DNA of 64,000 bases. It comes from Aporrectodea caliginosa. Taxonomy: Eukaryota; Annelida; Clitellata; Crassiclitellata; Lumbricidae. Below, one piece after another: positions 46,415-59,300 of the stretch; the stretch's first letter is position 1; each line of letters begins with the position of its first letter. Location: NCBI GenBank assembly GCA_020284085.1, contig JACEVL010000671.1, positions 2,109,217 through 2,173,216 of the forward strand, read 5' to 3'. Under the pieces are notes generated by a model. That model saw only the letters and a program-made list of their open reading frames with translations, did no database searches and was not told the DNA's origin. Both the position numbers and the translations under genes were made by a program.

Positions 46415-47700
46415 GTTATGAAATCGACTCTGGTTTAACTTTGGTCCTCAAGACCAAACTGGTTCTGACTCCAAAATATCTCAGGGATCTCATTCGTCCT
46501 CCTCTTTCTGCATCTTCTCATCGGCCTCTCCGATCTCTGAACCGGTCTGACTTTCTTGTCACACGAGCTAGGCTATATAGGATCAGTGATCCCGTCCTTA
46601 GCAAAAAGAAATCGGAACGCCGGCTTCAGGCACCATGCTAAATACTGGATGAAATAATGAAACAAAATGTTTCTGCCAACAAAAGGACCGGAACGCCGTT
46701 CCGGTGCGGTCCGGTCCCAAGCGATCTCTGGCTAGGACGGTCCACTGTTGCTCAAACTCGATCCTTTGCTACCATTGGGCCTTCCTTATGGAATGCCCTT
46801 CTATCACTCTGCATGAGACTTTCCTTGTCTTCATCTCGCTCTTCTTAAAATCTATTTCTTCTCTCGCGGTTCTTACACTGGGAGCTCTACTGAATGACCA
46901 GGGCTGTGAGCGGCGCTATATAAATTACTAATTATATTACAATACAATTTGCTATCATTTGTTCCTTCTATTTCGTGTAATCATACAGCGGTTTGTCAGT
47001 TTGAATTGAATAAACGAATATTATTTTTACAGCGACCGATTTCTATGCAAACCACCGTTTCGGTATCTTCTGTTTTCTTTATAATTCAACTATATTAGGC
47101 CTATCACTAGTATGAAACAACGAACAATCAATATTAGTTTTGTATTTAATTGGTTTAGACCGGCCGAATAAACATTAAATCTTCATAACAGGATAGATAT
47201 CTTCCATTGACCGGATTATCTTTCTACTATTTAGCTAACTTATGAAGAGGCTTCTGCCTAACGCTATCAGTTGGCGTAGAGCAGGAAACCAGTCTATGCA
47301 AGAATTATAATTGCAGAGTCGCGTGGTGATTGGCAAACATTGACTTCACCTAACACCGTTGTCAATGAACGCTGTTGAGTAGGCTACTACACGATACAGA
47401 GAAGGTAACCTGTAGCGTATCTCTTTCTGCTTCAATTATAACTATCGCTTGTTTTAAAATTCATAGACTCTGCTGTGATATTTGAAGTTTGAACAAATTT
47501 CAAACTATAAATATTCTGCAAATGATAGCGATAAGCTTGTTTAGGCTGGGCAAATCTTGCAAATAAGAACTCGAATTTGAAGAAATTGAAAACGAAAGTA
47601 AAAAAACCGTGGGAAAATTTACCCGTAAATTTCCAAAGACGCTGAATATTTGAGCAAAGAGATGAATGACGATTGTTATTATTTGATGATTATAATGTGC
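46415..47700 (+). repeat. Segmental duplication, left copy (upstream of TRIM exon A)
   Basis: Matches 52,935-54,960 in order. Shared blocks: TCGACTC..GTTTAACTTTGGT, ATCGGCCTCTCCGATCTCTG, AATTGAATAAACGAATATTATTTTTACAGCGACCG, GAAGAGGCTTCTGCCTAAC, ACGATACAGAGAAGGTAACC, AATTTCCAAAGACG. The right copy also carries a minus-strand retroelement (53,575-54,160) absent here. Confidence 0.9.
46690..46945 (+). pseudogene. Non-LTR retrotransposon pol C-terminus and tail
   Basis: The + strand encodes TVAQTRSFATIGPSLWNAL, the usual C-terminal signature, and ends GGAGCTCTACTGAATGA...AGCGGCGCTATATAAAT. The same relic is in the right copy at 53,395-53,565, so it predates the segmental duplication. Confidence 0.7.
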
Positions 47701-47828
47701 ACGTTTATATAACTAAATATAGGGCATTATGAGCTATTGTAATCGTTACAATAACATAACATAACATAGGTTAACATAACATAACATAGGTTTTTATTGC
47801 TCCCCAAAAACGTACAGTAACACATCAG

Positions 47829-48889
47829 GGGTTATTGCATAATTACGTAACGCTCCAGGGTGGGTGGGTTGGGTTCTTGAGAACGTTACGAAACGTTACG
47901 AGGGTGGGTGGGTGGGTCACGCTGAACGTGACGTAACGCTTTACCAACAGTTCAGTAATGTTATAAGTGAATTTTAAATTAACATCGAATGCCACCTTAG
48001 ACACGATGTGATCGAAGTTCAAACTTCGTGCCATTGATTTAAAACTGAACTAAAACGCGCAATAGTAGGCCTATAAATCAACACTAAGTTAGTGTTTAAT
48101 AAACTGCCGCCGAATGATCCAATACCGACAGTTGCCGAAGTAGCCGAAGAAGATCCGGTAGCAGGGACCAGCGGAAGTTCAGATCAACATAATCTGTTCT
48201 CCCATTTGTGTAAACTGGAAATCGCTGTTCAAATATGTTTGGATCTTTCATAGTTTTACCGTCGGAACAACGTGGTAGGCTAATAATATTCTCCTCAGAT
48301 TCATGACCTCGAACAACCACTTTAAAGCAGATTTTACTTCGTGGACACGAATTTCAAACATTTCAATATTGATGCCTGACAAAAACTGGGTGATATTTGT
48401 ATTAATAATTATCGAAGTGCTAAGACGAAAGCAAATAATTAGTTCATCTTACTTTGATTGATTATTGATAGCAATTTAGTCCATGACACTTTCCAGCAGT
48501 GTGTAAAACTTTTAACTCTTAACGTAAAAGTTAAAAAAAAAAACAAAATTGCATTTCAAACATGACTGTCGTTTATATAAATAAAACATTAGGCATATAT
48601 ACTGTCAAATTCACATACCATATAAAATATATACTGTCAAATTCACATACCATATAAAATATATACTGTCAAATTCACATACCATATAAAATTCGCTATA
48701 AAATATGAATTAGGTCTATGTGCGCTTTCACCTAGTAGGCCTAAATCTGAACAGATTTTTCATACCAATAATTACGTAACGCTGGGGAGGGTGGGTGGGT
48801 GGGTCCAGGGAAACGTTACGAAGCGTTACAGGGTGGGTGGGTAGGTCCAAAACGGTCATTTTCGGCGTTACGTAATTATGCAATGACCC
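47829..48889. mobile_element. DNA transposon-like element with about 26-bp terminal inverted repeats and G-rich ends
   Basis: Left end GGGTTATTGCATAATTACGTAACGC, right end inverse GGGTCATTGCATAATTACGTAACGC. Subterminal GGGTGGGTGGGTGGG runs lie at both ends. No transposase frame is visible. It is present only in the left copy of the segmental duplication, so it inserted afterwards or was lost from the right one. Confidence 0.8.
48598..48695. repeat. 31-bp tandem repeat, three copies
   Basis: Three near-identical units of ATATACTGTCAAATTCACATACCATATAAAA inside the transposon-like element. Confidence 0.95.
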
Positions 48890-48914
48890 TCATCATACTT
48901 CAATTAATACTAGG

Positions 48915-49500
48915 TTGGGATACAAAAGGAGGACCTAAAGGGACCAGAGTCCCGCTAAGCAGGGCCACCATATATGTACCAGAGCTGTTAGGTGGAGGTT
49001 GATAACATAATGTTCAGGATTGGGAGTGAATTAAGTAACAACTGAAATGATAACATAATTAGCATTGTCTTATGCTGAAAAGTTCTTTGATAAACAAACT
49101 AAAGATTAAAAGCAGTTATATATTTAAAGTTAGTAGGTGGGCACGCAGAAGTTTTTTAAATAGGAGGATATGAGACGTACTAAGGATGTCGGCAGGAAGA
49201 TTGTTCCAAACAGTAGGACCAGTTTTCTTAATAGAGAATTTGCGAGTGTTGGTGTAAGCAAAAATCGGTCTATAATTGGAGGCTGTTCTAGTAGGCTACT
49301 GTAAGAATGAGTGGCGCAACCGCGGTTTTAAAATAGTCAGTAAAGGTGTTAGGTAATAAACCATGTTTGTAACGAAACATAAATTCACCAGTTTGCAATA
49401 TTCTAATCTGATCTAACGTTAAAATGCCGTGGAGGAAAAAAGTTGAGCAGTTTGACACCTGTAATCAGATTTAGTAATTATTCGAACGGCTCTTTTCTGT
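48915..49500 (-). pseudogene. Non-LTR retrotransposon relic, minus orientation
   Basis: On the minus strand a degraded frame reads GPTVWNNLPADILSTS then LLFKKLL (about 49,230-49,140), the pol C-terminus. The 3' untranslated part shares the GCGGGAC..GGTCC block with the element at 28,733-30,214. Confidence 0.65.
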
Positions 49501-50371
49501 AAGATAATCAACAATGAAGGGCATACGAGTAAAGTCGTGGGTGACAAAGGAGGCCGATTATTGTTTTGACTGAAACCTTGCTAAAACCAACGACACTTTG
49601 AAATGTTGAAGTTAGCCATAACCGACGTTCTAAAGAAAGCGACATAGTTAAGAAATATGCAAACCATGGTCAGATATAAAGACTGCTTTTCAAGTCGTTA
49701 ATGGCGATACTGGGACAGCCCTACATAAAACAAAATATCTGTAAGAAGAAAAGATCCTATGAAAGCTTTTCAGGGTAATGTATAGTTTCCACGTGTAGGC
49801 TATTGTTTAATAGATATCGTGACTACACAAATTTGAGGTATTCGATGGTATATGGTAGGCCCTATTAGCCATTGTAGTTATTTATGTAGCGCCGTTATTA
49901 TAACGAAGAAAGCATCAATCGATGGTCGCTTCATAAGAAACCGTAGACCAGCGTTTCCAACACTTTTTGGCCAGGGAACCCTTCGCATCTTAATATTTTC
50001 TGGCGGAACCTCAATCGCAAGTTAACGTATTACATAGCGCCTGAGAATCATAGCAATATAGGCCTAACTAAACAGACACTCATAATTATGAGCAGTTCAT
50101 CTTTAAAAAAATTCTTCACTTATATGAAGAATGAAAGTGCACTGTTTCTAGACTAGAACCACGACTCGTGGAACCCAATATTGGGAGTACATGAAGTTTA
50201 AACGTGTACAGTGCTTTTGTTTCTTATCATGCAATTTTTGTTATAAAATCGTTTACAGTTATTTCACTTTGTTGACAATGTTAGGAATAGCACTGGATAT
50301 TGAAAAAAGACATTCTTTGGTCATGACAGTATTTTGTTGATTCTGTTTAGTAGGTTCCTAAGTAAGTGAAG
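49501..50371. other. Upstream region of TRIM exon A
   Basis: No gene to 50,220. The last 140 bp (CACTTTGTTGACAATGTTAGGAATAGCACTGG) are conserved with 55,128-55,239 upstream of TRIM exon B, so they may hold promoter or 5' exon sequence. An acceptor-like CTGTTTAGTAG lies 17 bp before the ATG. Confidence 0.5.
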
Positions 50372-51494
50372 ATGGCGGATGCAGGAGGAAAAGCTGAGAA
50401 GCAACTTAAAGAAATAACAGAATGCCCAATCTGCATGACTGCATTTAATGATCCAAGAGTGTTACCATGCATTCACACATTCTGTCTTGTATGTCTAAGA
50501 CACACATCAGAAGCGGCGCAGATGAAACCAGGAGACAAGATGCCTTGTCCGTTGTGTCGGAAAGAGTTCATCATTCCAGGAGATGGAGTGAATGGTGTAC
50601 AGAAAAACTTCTTCATGGAAAACCTCTTGGAGTTCAAGAATACGCTGCAAATGAGGAGTGCCACCATCATCTGCGATATGTGCAATGTCAGGAATGAGGA
50701 TAAAACAGGACAAATACCAACAGCCACGATGAGATGCCTAGAATGCCAAGATAACTACTGCGACAGCTGCGTCAAAGTTCACCAATATCAGAAGGTGAGT
50801 AAAGATCACCAAATGGTAAATATTGGAAGTGACCTGAAATCAGAAATGAAGCGAATAGTTTCTATGAAATTCTGCATCAAACACATTCATAAACCATTAG
50901 ACTACTATTGCGCCGAATGCAAGAAAATCGTTTGCGTCTCGTGTTTTGTTGAAAGTCACAAATTACACGATTGCAAAGATGTGACTTCAGTTGATGAAGA
51001 ATTTCGCCACACGATTGAAAAGAATGCATGTAAGATATCGAACTATGCTGATGAAATGCTACTAATCAGAACTAGTAAGGAGAAGAAAAAAACAGATTTC
51101 CTGAAAGAAATAGTCGAGAAAGAAAAAGAAATTCACAAAAGAAATCAGGAACTTAAGGACATGATAGATCGACATACAATATCTCTTTTGGATGAGTTAT
51201 CTGTAATAAAATCAAAGCATCTAAAGGAACTGGAGACTGGAATGGAAGAAATTGACAGATATTGCACAATACTGAAAAGTTTTGAAGCATACTGCACTGA
51301 ACTGATATCAAAAGGATCGGCCAGTGACATCTGCAGTTCGGTTGATGAATTAGTTATTAGAGCAGATGAATTAGAAAGAGATCACGAGGCATTCACTGGT
51401 CGTCCATATAAATTTATCGAAGTTTCTTTCCAAGCAACGGATTTAAATGAAGTTTTAAAGAACGCCAAGAACAATCTTGTGGGAACCGTCGCAG
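50372..51494 (+). CDS. TRIM-type RING/B-box/coiled-coil exon A
   Basis: Probable E3 ubiquitin ligase module. From ATG 50,372 (context GTGAAGATGG): RING C3HC4 with C18, C21, C33, H35, C38, C41, C59, C62; B-box 1 (C101, C104, C122, C125, C130, C133); B-box 2 (C168, H171, C180, C183, C188, C191, H196, H199); then a coiled coil to about 300 and a short linker to about 375. The open frame runs on to a stop at 51,532. However, GTC GCA G|GTAACA at 51,494 is a likely donor, because the sequence of A and B diverges straight after it. No private 3' exon was found for A before exon B. It may splice to the Kelch exon at 60,537, which is in the right phase, or be an isolated duplicate. About 85-90% identical to B by eye. 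Confidence 0.85.
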
Positions 51495-51541
51495 GTAACA
51501 CTTTTATTATTCCGAAAATGTTTATGGCTTAGATTCCTTTT

Positions 51542-51634
<93 letters not shown>

Positions 51635-51665
51635 CAGATGATGATGATGATGATGATGATGATTA
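51495..51665. repeat. Intron start and (GAT)n microsatellite
   Basis: An intact GAT array of about 40 units at 51,542-51,662 lies 47 bp after the donor of exon A. A shorter GAT/GAC array lies at the same place after exon B. Confidence 0.95.
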
Positions 51666-51937
51666 AATATTAAAGATCTTGCGTCAAGCTAATATTGTAG
51701 AAATCTGGGCTGAAATCCGGTCTCAGTATCCAACGGATTTCTACTCTGTCGAGTTGAGTTTAGCTTTAGAAAGCGGTTTCCTGGTGTAGTTCGAATTAGC
51801 CTACGTTTATTTCATATAACGAAGAAAATTGAGGCTTTAATTTAGAGCTAATAATGACTAAATTGGCATAAAATAAAATGAGGGACTAAGAATTTGTCGG
51901 ACTATATAAGATTAGATGAGATTGCAAAGAACTGCAT

Positions 51938-52001
<64 letters not shown>

Positions 52002-52934
52002 ATCAGATACGTTCAGATTATATTAGATTGTGCATGTTTATATATAAATGTGATTGCGTGGATAAATAATACATATGCATAGTTTTGAGTTTCAGTTTAT
52101 TGAACCATTAATTTTTTGCATTCAAAATTATAAGTACATAAACAGCAATAAGATAAAACAACTAAATTAACAAACAGCATGTTAGAGTGTATGTGTGCTT
52201 TGTGTGTATGTACGTACGTACGTACGCAAGTATGTATGTATGTATGCTTTTATGTATTATGCACAGGACAGGATTAACATTTTGTGGGCCTGGCTCCAAA
52301 ATTTTATAGTAGGCCTAAGCCCCAAATATAGGCCTATGTTCAACCAAAGTGCCGACGAAATTTAAATTATAGAATAGATAGCCTTTTAAAGAATTTAAAA
52401 CTGTTTTCAATGTGCTTTTTCTAAATTGAAAAACTCAACAAAATCCTGGTTAAAATTTTCGTTGAATATCTATTGCAGTCTTAGTTTTCAGCCAAATTAT
52501 ATTTCAGTTTTTGACGTTGTCATGCAAAACTATGAGCTAAATGCAAGTATGTATGTGTGTGTATGTATGTATGTATGTATATGTGTGTATGTAAGTATGT
52601 ATGTATGTATGTATATGTATGTATGTAGAGAAAGCAGCATTGAGAGTACATAAAGCAAGAATATAAACAGATAAAACTGATAAGGCGCCTTTTGGCTCAG
52701 TCAGAGACAAATCAGCAGTTAAAACAAATCCAGCAGTGCCAGAAGTTCCCACATAAAGTCGACAATAATAAGGCAGTTGAATTGCAATTGGTCAGTAGAT
52801 GGAGATCAGTGATGCAAGGAACAGAATTGCAACGAACATTGGTTGCACTTCTGACCACCTGTTTCCAGCACTGACTGTTGTTTTCTGAATGACGTAGCAG
52901 CCAAACCGAGCCCCCGCATGACCCCTTGTGCTAC
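51666..52934. other. Region between the two TRIM units
   Basis: 51,690-51,860 is similar to 56,490-56,770 after exon B. It holds an AT array (51,938-52,000) and a TATG array (52,545-52,625). No coding frame. Confidence 0.7.
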
Positions 52935-53394
52935 AATTACAAAATCGACTCTTGTTTAACTTTGGTTCTCAAGTTTAAATTGACCCTAATCATAAATCAA
53001 ATGAAACAGTCTTCATGCGCCTGCAATGTAGGAGCAGAGGAGGGAGAGGCAAGCCATGCCTTTGATTGTGAGAAAGCGCATTCCAGATGAGAGGCCGACC
53101 ATGGTGAAGCTTCATATTGCATTTTGGAAGAACAATATCTGAGGCATCTCATTCGCCCACTTCTTTCTGCACCTTCTCATCGGCCTCTCCGATCTCTGGA
53201 CCGGTCTGACTTCCTTGTCCCACGAGCTATAGGATCAGTGATCTCGTCCTTAGGTCCTTAGCAACAAGAAGTCGGATCGCTGGCTACAGGCGCCATGCTA
53301 CATACTGGATGAAACTAATGAAACGAAATGTTCCTGCCAACAAAGGACTGGAACGCCGTTCCGGTGCGTTCCGGTCCCAAGCGATCCCTGGCTA

Positions 53395-53558
53395 GGACCA
53401 CTATCGCTTAAACTCGTTCCTTTGCCATCATTGGGCCCTCCTTATGGAACGCCCTTCCTTCACTATGCGTGAGACTTTCCTTGTCTTCATCTCTCTCTTC
53501 TCTCGGGGCTCTTACATTGGGAGCTCTACTGAATGGCCAGGGCTTAGAGCGGCGCTAT

Positions 53559-53575
<17 letters not shown>
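53395..53575 (+). pseudogene. Non-LTR retrotransposon relic, plus orientation
   Basis: Counterpart of 46,690-46,945. Ends GAGCGGCGCTATATCAATCAATC; its terminal CAAT repeat carries the next insertion. Confidence 0.65.
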
Positions 53576-53591
<16 letters not shown>

Positions 53592-54160
53592 AGAATTTAT
53601 ATAGCGCCTCTTCAAGGACTCTACTCAGAGGCGCTCCCAAGCCAGGCCTGATTATACAGAAAAGTCTTCAATTGGGCGTTGAAGGAAGCCGAGTGAATGC
53701 GAGGAGATAACCGAAGGAAAGATGGTAAGACGTTCCACGCTGTTGGACCAACAACAGAGAATGCTCGGCGCTGCATGGTAGCAGTGCGGGCATGTGGAAC
53801 CAAGAAGTCACCCCGAGAAGAGGAACGGAGGGCTGAGCGACCCTTACAGGAAGAAGAGAGAGTGAAGATGGTGCATAAGTAGCGAGGAGCTGAACCCAAG
53901 ACGCTTTGCCAGACAAGAGAGCAAAGCCGATATAGGTTACGCTGCCGGAGGGGAAGCCAGTGTAGAGTATGATGCATGTAGGAGGATACGCTACCATAGC
54001 GAGGAATGGAACCAACCAGGCGCGCCGCAGACCGAAAGACCCTCTCAACGGAGGACAAGCGGACTTGAGGAAGACCAGTGTAAAGAGAAGAGCAATAGTC
54101 TAGACGAGAGCAGACGAAGGCATGGATAAGAGTAGAAGCAGCAGAGGTTGAATATATAAA
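53576..54160 (-). pseudogene. Non-LTR retrotransposon pol C-terminus, minus orientation, best preserved
   Basis: 145-codon minus-strand frame (54,058 to 53,621): VFRSAARLVGSIPRYGSVSS, LHWLPLRQRNLYRLCSLVWQ, then LVPHARTATMQRRAFSVVGP and TAWNVLP. The inverted tail AATTTATATAGCGCCTCTTC...CAGAGGCGCTCCC follows, after (AATC)n. This is the clearest template for the tail family. Truncated at about 54,160 in element coordinates. Confidence 0.85.
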
Positions 54161-55239
54161 ACTACATTACAACTTGCTTTCATGTGTTCCTACTATTTCA
54201 TGTAATCATACTGCGGTTTGCCAGTTTGAATTGAATAAACGAATATTATTTTTACAGCGACCGAATTTTATGCAAACCACCGTTTCCGCATCGTCTTTTT
54301 TCTTTATTTTTCAACTATATTATCCCTAGTATGAAACATTGAACAATCAATATTAGTTTTGTAGGTCATTGGTTATGACAGGCTGAATAAACAATCAATC
54401 TTCAGAACAGAGTAGATTGACCTTATTGTTGCTCTCCAATTTAACTAACGTATGAAGAGGCTTCTGCCTAACCCGAATAGTTTGCGTACCGCAGGAAACC
54501 AGTCTAAGCAAAAATTACAGCTGTAGTCCATCGACGTGTGCAGCTCATCGATCTCTATATTGATGGTGCAGCTGAGTATCCTAACTGGGTCGCACTGTCA
54601 TTTGCAAACACTGACTTCACTTTATGCGACACCATATTGAATGAGAAACTGTTGAGTAGCCATTCTACACGATACAGAGAAGGTAACCTTTATCTCTTTC
54701 TGCTTCAGTTATAGCTATCGCTTGTTTGTTTAAAATTCATAGACTATGCTGTGATATTTGGAGTTTGAATAAATTTCAAACGATTTTGCACATTATAAAG
54801 TGGCGTAGGCTGGGAGAATCCAGCAAATAAGAACTCGAATCTGAAGAAATTGAAATTGAAAGTAAAATATCCGTGGGATATGAACCTGTAAATTTCCAAA
54901 GACGTAGAATATTGGAGCAAAGCGATGAATGACGATTGTTATTATTTGATGATATATATATAAATATGGAAACCGGACTCGGACCTCCATCGGACTACTT
55001 TTTTGGACATCCCCTCTGACTAGACGCAGCGCTCGTGAATAAGCTGATGCCCTGCGCTTGGCTTTCGAGTGGCGCGTTAGAAGTTTGGAGATTACGATTA
55101 CGATTAATTAAAGATAAGATGGTTTACAGTTACTTCACTTTGTTGACGATAATAGGAATAGCACTGGGTATTGCAAACGACATTCTTTGGTCATCGCAGA
55201 TTTGCAGATTCTGTTTAATAGGTTCCTGATTAAGTGAAG

Positions 55240-56362
55240 ATGGCGGATGCAGGAGGAAAAGCTGAAAAGCAACTTAAAGAAATAACAGAATGCCCAATCT
55301 GCATGAGCGCATTCACTGATCCAAGAATGTTGCCATGCATTCACACATTCTGTCTTCAATGCCTGAAACGCACTGGAGAAGGGGCAGAGTTGAAACCAGG
55401 AGAGAAGATGCCTTGTCCATTGTGTCGGAAGGAGTTCACCATTCCAGAAGATGGAGTGAATGGTGTACAGAAAAACTTCTTCATGGAAAACCTCTTGGAG
55501 TTCAAAAATACGCTGGAGATGGGGAGTGCCACAACCATCTGCGATATGTGTAATATCAGGAATGAGGGTAAAACAGGGCAAATACCAACAGCAACGATGA
55601 GATGCTTAGAATGCAAAGATAACTACTGCGACAGCTGCGTCAAAGTTCACCAATTTCAGAAGGTGACAAAAGATCACCAAATGGTGAATATTGGAAGTGA
55701 CATGAAATCAGAAAGGAAGCGAATAGTTTCTATGAAATTCTGCATCAAACACATTCATAAACCATTAGACTACTACTGCGCCGAATGCAAGAAAATCGTC
55801 TGCGTCTCGTGTTTTGTTGAAAGTCACAAATTACACGATTGCAAAGATGTGACTACAGTCGATGAAGAATTTCGCCAAACGATTGAAAAGAAAGCATGGA
55901 AGATTTCAACCTATGCAAATGAAATGCTTCTAATCAGAGCTAATAAGAAGAAGAGAAAAGCAGATTTTCTGACAGAAATAGTCGAGAAAGAAAAAGAAAT
56001 TCATAAAAGAAATCAGGAACTTAAGGACATGATAGATCGACATACAAAATCGGTCTTGGACGAATTATCTGTGATAAAATCAAGTCATCTAAAGGAAATG
56101 GAAACTGGGAAGGAAGAAATTGAGAGATATTGCACAATATTGAAAAGTTTTGAAGCATACTGCACTGAACTGATATCAAAAGGATCGGCTAGTGACATCT
56201 GCAGTTCGGTTGACGAATTAGTTATTAGAGCAGATGAATTAGAAAGAGATCACGAGGCATTCATTGGTCGTCCATATCAGTCAATCGAAGTTTCTTTCCA
56301 AGAAACAGATTTAACTAAAATTTTAAAGAATGCCAACAGCAATCTTGTAGGAAGCGTCGAAG
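55240..56362 (+). CDS. TRIM-type RING/B-box/coiled-coil exon B
   Basis: Same architecture and all the same zinc ligands as exon A, including TECPICMSAF, PCIHTFCLQC and PCPLCRKEF. The alternative end reading on to 56,397 is intron sequence by comparison with A. Start ATG 55,240 as in A (a GTG six bases earlier is not a eukaryotic start). Confidence 0.88.
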
Positions 56363-59300
56363 GTAACACTTTTTGTTTCAAGCGTAGATTAATTTAATGA
56401 TGATGATGATGATGACGATGACGATGACGATGATGGTGATGATGATGATGGTGATGATGATGAAAAATATTAAATATTAAAGTCACGCAAATACTGTTAA
56501 GATCTGGGCTGAAATTCGGTCTCAGTATCTCGCGGATGTCTTCTGGTAGGCTACTGTCGAATGGATTTTAGTCGTATGAAGGACATTCTGTAAACAAATT
56601 ATGTAAAGGTCGACTGTGAGGTCGCCAATTTGGTGCACAGTGAGTCATTAATATGAGCTTCAACGAAGATAATTTTCTAAAAAAGTCTGGTGCTGTTCGA
56701 ATTAACCTACATTTATGTCATATAGCGGCGAAAATTGAGGCTTTATTTAGAGCTAATAATGACTAATATTATGGCATAAAATCGGTTCTTTATAGTTCAA
56801 TGCAAATAGTTTATGACAATGAGGGACCAAGAATTTGTCAGAATAGATAACATTAGATGAGAACTGTAATACATAAGATCAGATAAGATATGTTCAGATG
56901 GTTATCCCGTAGTTTAGGTTGTTAAATTATTTGAATGTCTTCAATGCCGTACTTGACGTTGGTAAGTAAGCAGTCTACCTATGTCCATGATAACTATCGT
57001 CAATCCCGCTTTCATTTCATTGTGAAATTTGTTTCATCAATCCAGCTTCCATTTCATGAAAAAATTATCCAACTTCTATTTAACCAAAAAAAATTGTCAT
57101 CAATGAAACTTTTATTTATAGTTAGCTGTTAGACCGAAAATTTAAGCGGATGGGGACCGACTGGACAAAAGCACCAAACTTTCTGTGTACTTAGGTTTGG
57201 TCATATGGTAAGAGTTTTTGGTAGGATCCACGCGATCCGACCACGGGATCACCCCTCAAAAATGCATTTTAACCAAGATGGCGGCCAATAATGGCGCGAA
57301 CACAGAAAACAGTATATATCAGGTCATAGGTAGGCCTAAGCTACAAAAACAAACGAAGTATCAAAGTTAACATTATCAAGGTCAAGGAATCGATTTATCG
57401 TAGTGGCAATAGTGTCAGAATGTTACTATCCAAGATGGCTGTCAATATGGCCGCCAACACACACAAATATGTATTTATCAGGTCACAGGTAAGCTACAAT
57501 AGCAAGTGAAGTGTCGAATATAATATTTTCAAGGTCAAAGAATCGATTTATCGTAGTGGCAATAGCGTCCGAATGTTACTATCCAAGATGGAGTCCAATA
57601 TAGAGGTCACGAGTGCTGAGCTACGAGCGCTCAATTTAATCGCACCAGAAATGTGCGAGCTTGATCCTGAACCCAGTCTTGAAGCTGAATGGGCTGGATT
57701 CAAGTGATTAAGCAAATTACCGCCTGATTACAAATTTGACATTTCCTTCTAAGGTTCTGGAATGTATTTTTGCTATTGTTTATCTAGATATAAATGGTTT
57801 GCTTTCCTCCCAGCAGTCTGGCTTTAGGAAGAATCTCCAAAACGCCTCAGGACTCTCTCTCTCTCTCTCTCTATCTGTCTGTCTGTCTGTCTGTCTGTCT
57901 TTCTGTCTGTCTGTCTGTCTGTGTGCTTAAATTCATTTTAGAGGTTTTAGTGCTGGGCCCAATGCTTTATATTATCTAATCGTCTGGTATTGGGATCTAG
58001 ATGGCGTCATGTGGGCTTGTGCACCAGCTAGGCTATATGCTGACGATGTGCAGACCTACACCCATTGCCACCCCAATTGCGGGGTGGATTACCGTTCAGC
58101 AGATGTGCCAAGCTATTGATGCCCTTCCACTTGGTTAGCATCCAATTGCCTGCTTGTAAACACCTCTAAGAATCAATTCATTTTGTTTGGGTTGTGGTAG
58201 ACGGCTGGCGAGAATTGACCGATGCCTGGTTTCGGAAAAGTTCCCGCATGTCACCTTATTGGATTCGGTCCGGGACTTGAGGTAACTTTGGATCAAAAAC
58301 TTTGTGTTTCTCAGCACATAAAAGAGCTTGCCCTTAGCTTCTATTATCAGCTATATGTCAACTGAGGGTTATTTTTCGCTCCTTACCCCGTGACGCTGCT
58401 GTGATCCTTATCCATGCTTTTGTTACTAGCAGATTGGATCACTGCAGTTTGATCTGGTGGGTTTGCCACAGAGCCACTTGGCTTAATTGGGCGCCGTGAC
58501 CGATATTTCGTTCAGCTGCTCGTCTTAGAAGGGCTTTCCCAAATATGCTCCTGTTTCTGTATTATATGTGGGATGTATTGTACTGGCTCTCTGTCCCACA
58601 ACGCATCTCCAATAGGGTTGCTGTTTTGGTCTGGCGGTGCATCCTTGGTTGTGCCTCGGCCTATCGGAGTTATCTTTGTCGTCCGCTTTCTGATACAGCT
58701 GCAGCCGTCGAGTCTTCCGATCTTCTGCTGGGGAGAACTCTTAGTCCCTCGGGCTCGCTCCTCAATTAGGCAGCACCGTGCCTTCTCAACGGTTGGACCT
58801 TCCATCTAGAATGGTCTCCCATTAGAGATTCGTCAACTGCCTACGGGTAGTGCCCCTGCATTTAATAAGTTACCAAAGTCTAATAATTAGTGCCGAAGCT
58901 GGGCTGGGAGCGCCTCTGAGTAGGTCTCCTGAAGGGGCGTAATATCAAATTCCTTGAATAAATGAATGGATAGGTAAGCCACAATAATAAATGAAGTGGC
59001 AATAGTGCGGGAATGCTACAATCCAAGAAATCATAAAGAGATCTTCAAAGTCAAAACCTTATAGGATCTGCTTATGCTGCTGTGAGCACTACAAATAGAA
59101 TCAAACAGCTCAGAGACAGTCCGCTTAGAGTTTTCGTCAGTGTTGAGAAGATGATGGTCCCGAAGAGCGGTTCCAAAGATCCCCGATCCAGGTTTTATGA
59201 GCTGAGGTATACCTATTTTTGTGTGTTGGCGGCCATATTGGACGCCATCTTGGATGGTAACATTCGGACACTATTACCACTACGATAAATCGATTTCTTG

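Larger units (their letters stand above)
52935..54960 (+). repeat. Segmental duplication, right copy (upstream of TRIM exon B)
   Basis: Counterpart of 46,415-47,700, with a minus-strand non-LTR element inserted at 53,575-54,160. Confidence 0.9.

Noticed and set aside
47843..48320. Minus-strand frames of 63 and 74 codons as transposase pieces
   Set aside because: Too short and without recognisable motifs.
51495..51532. Native C-terminus of TRIM A (NTFIIPKMFMA)
   Set aside because: TRIM B diverges completely right after the shared GGTAACACTTTTT, so this stretch is more likely intron read through than coding, though not excluded.
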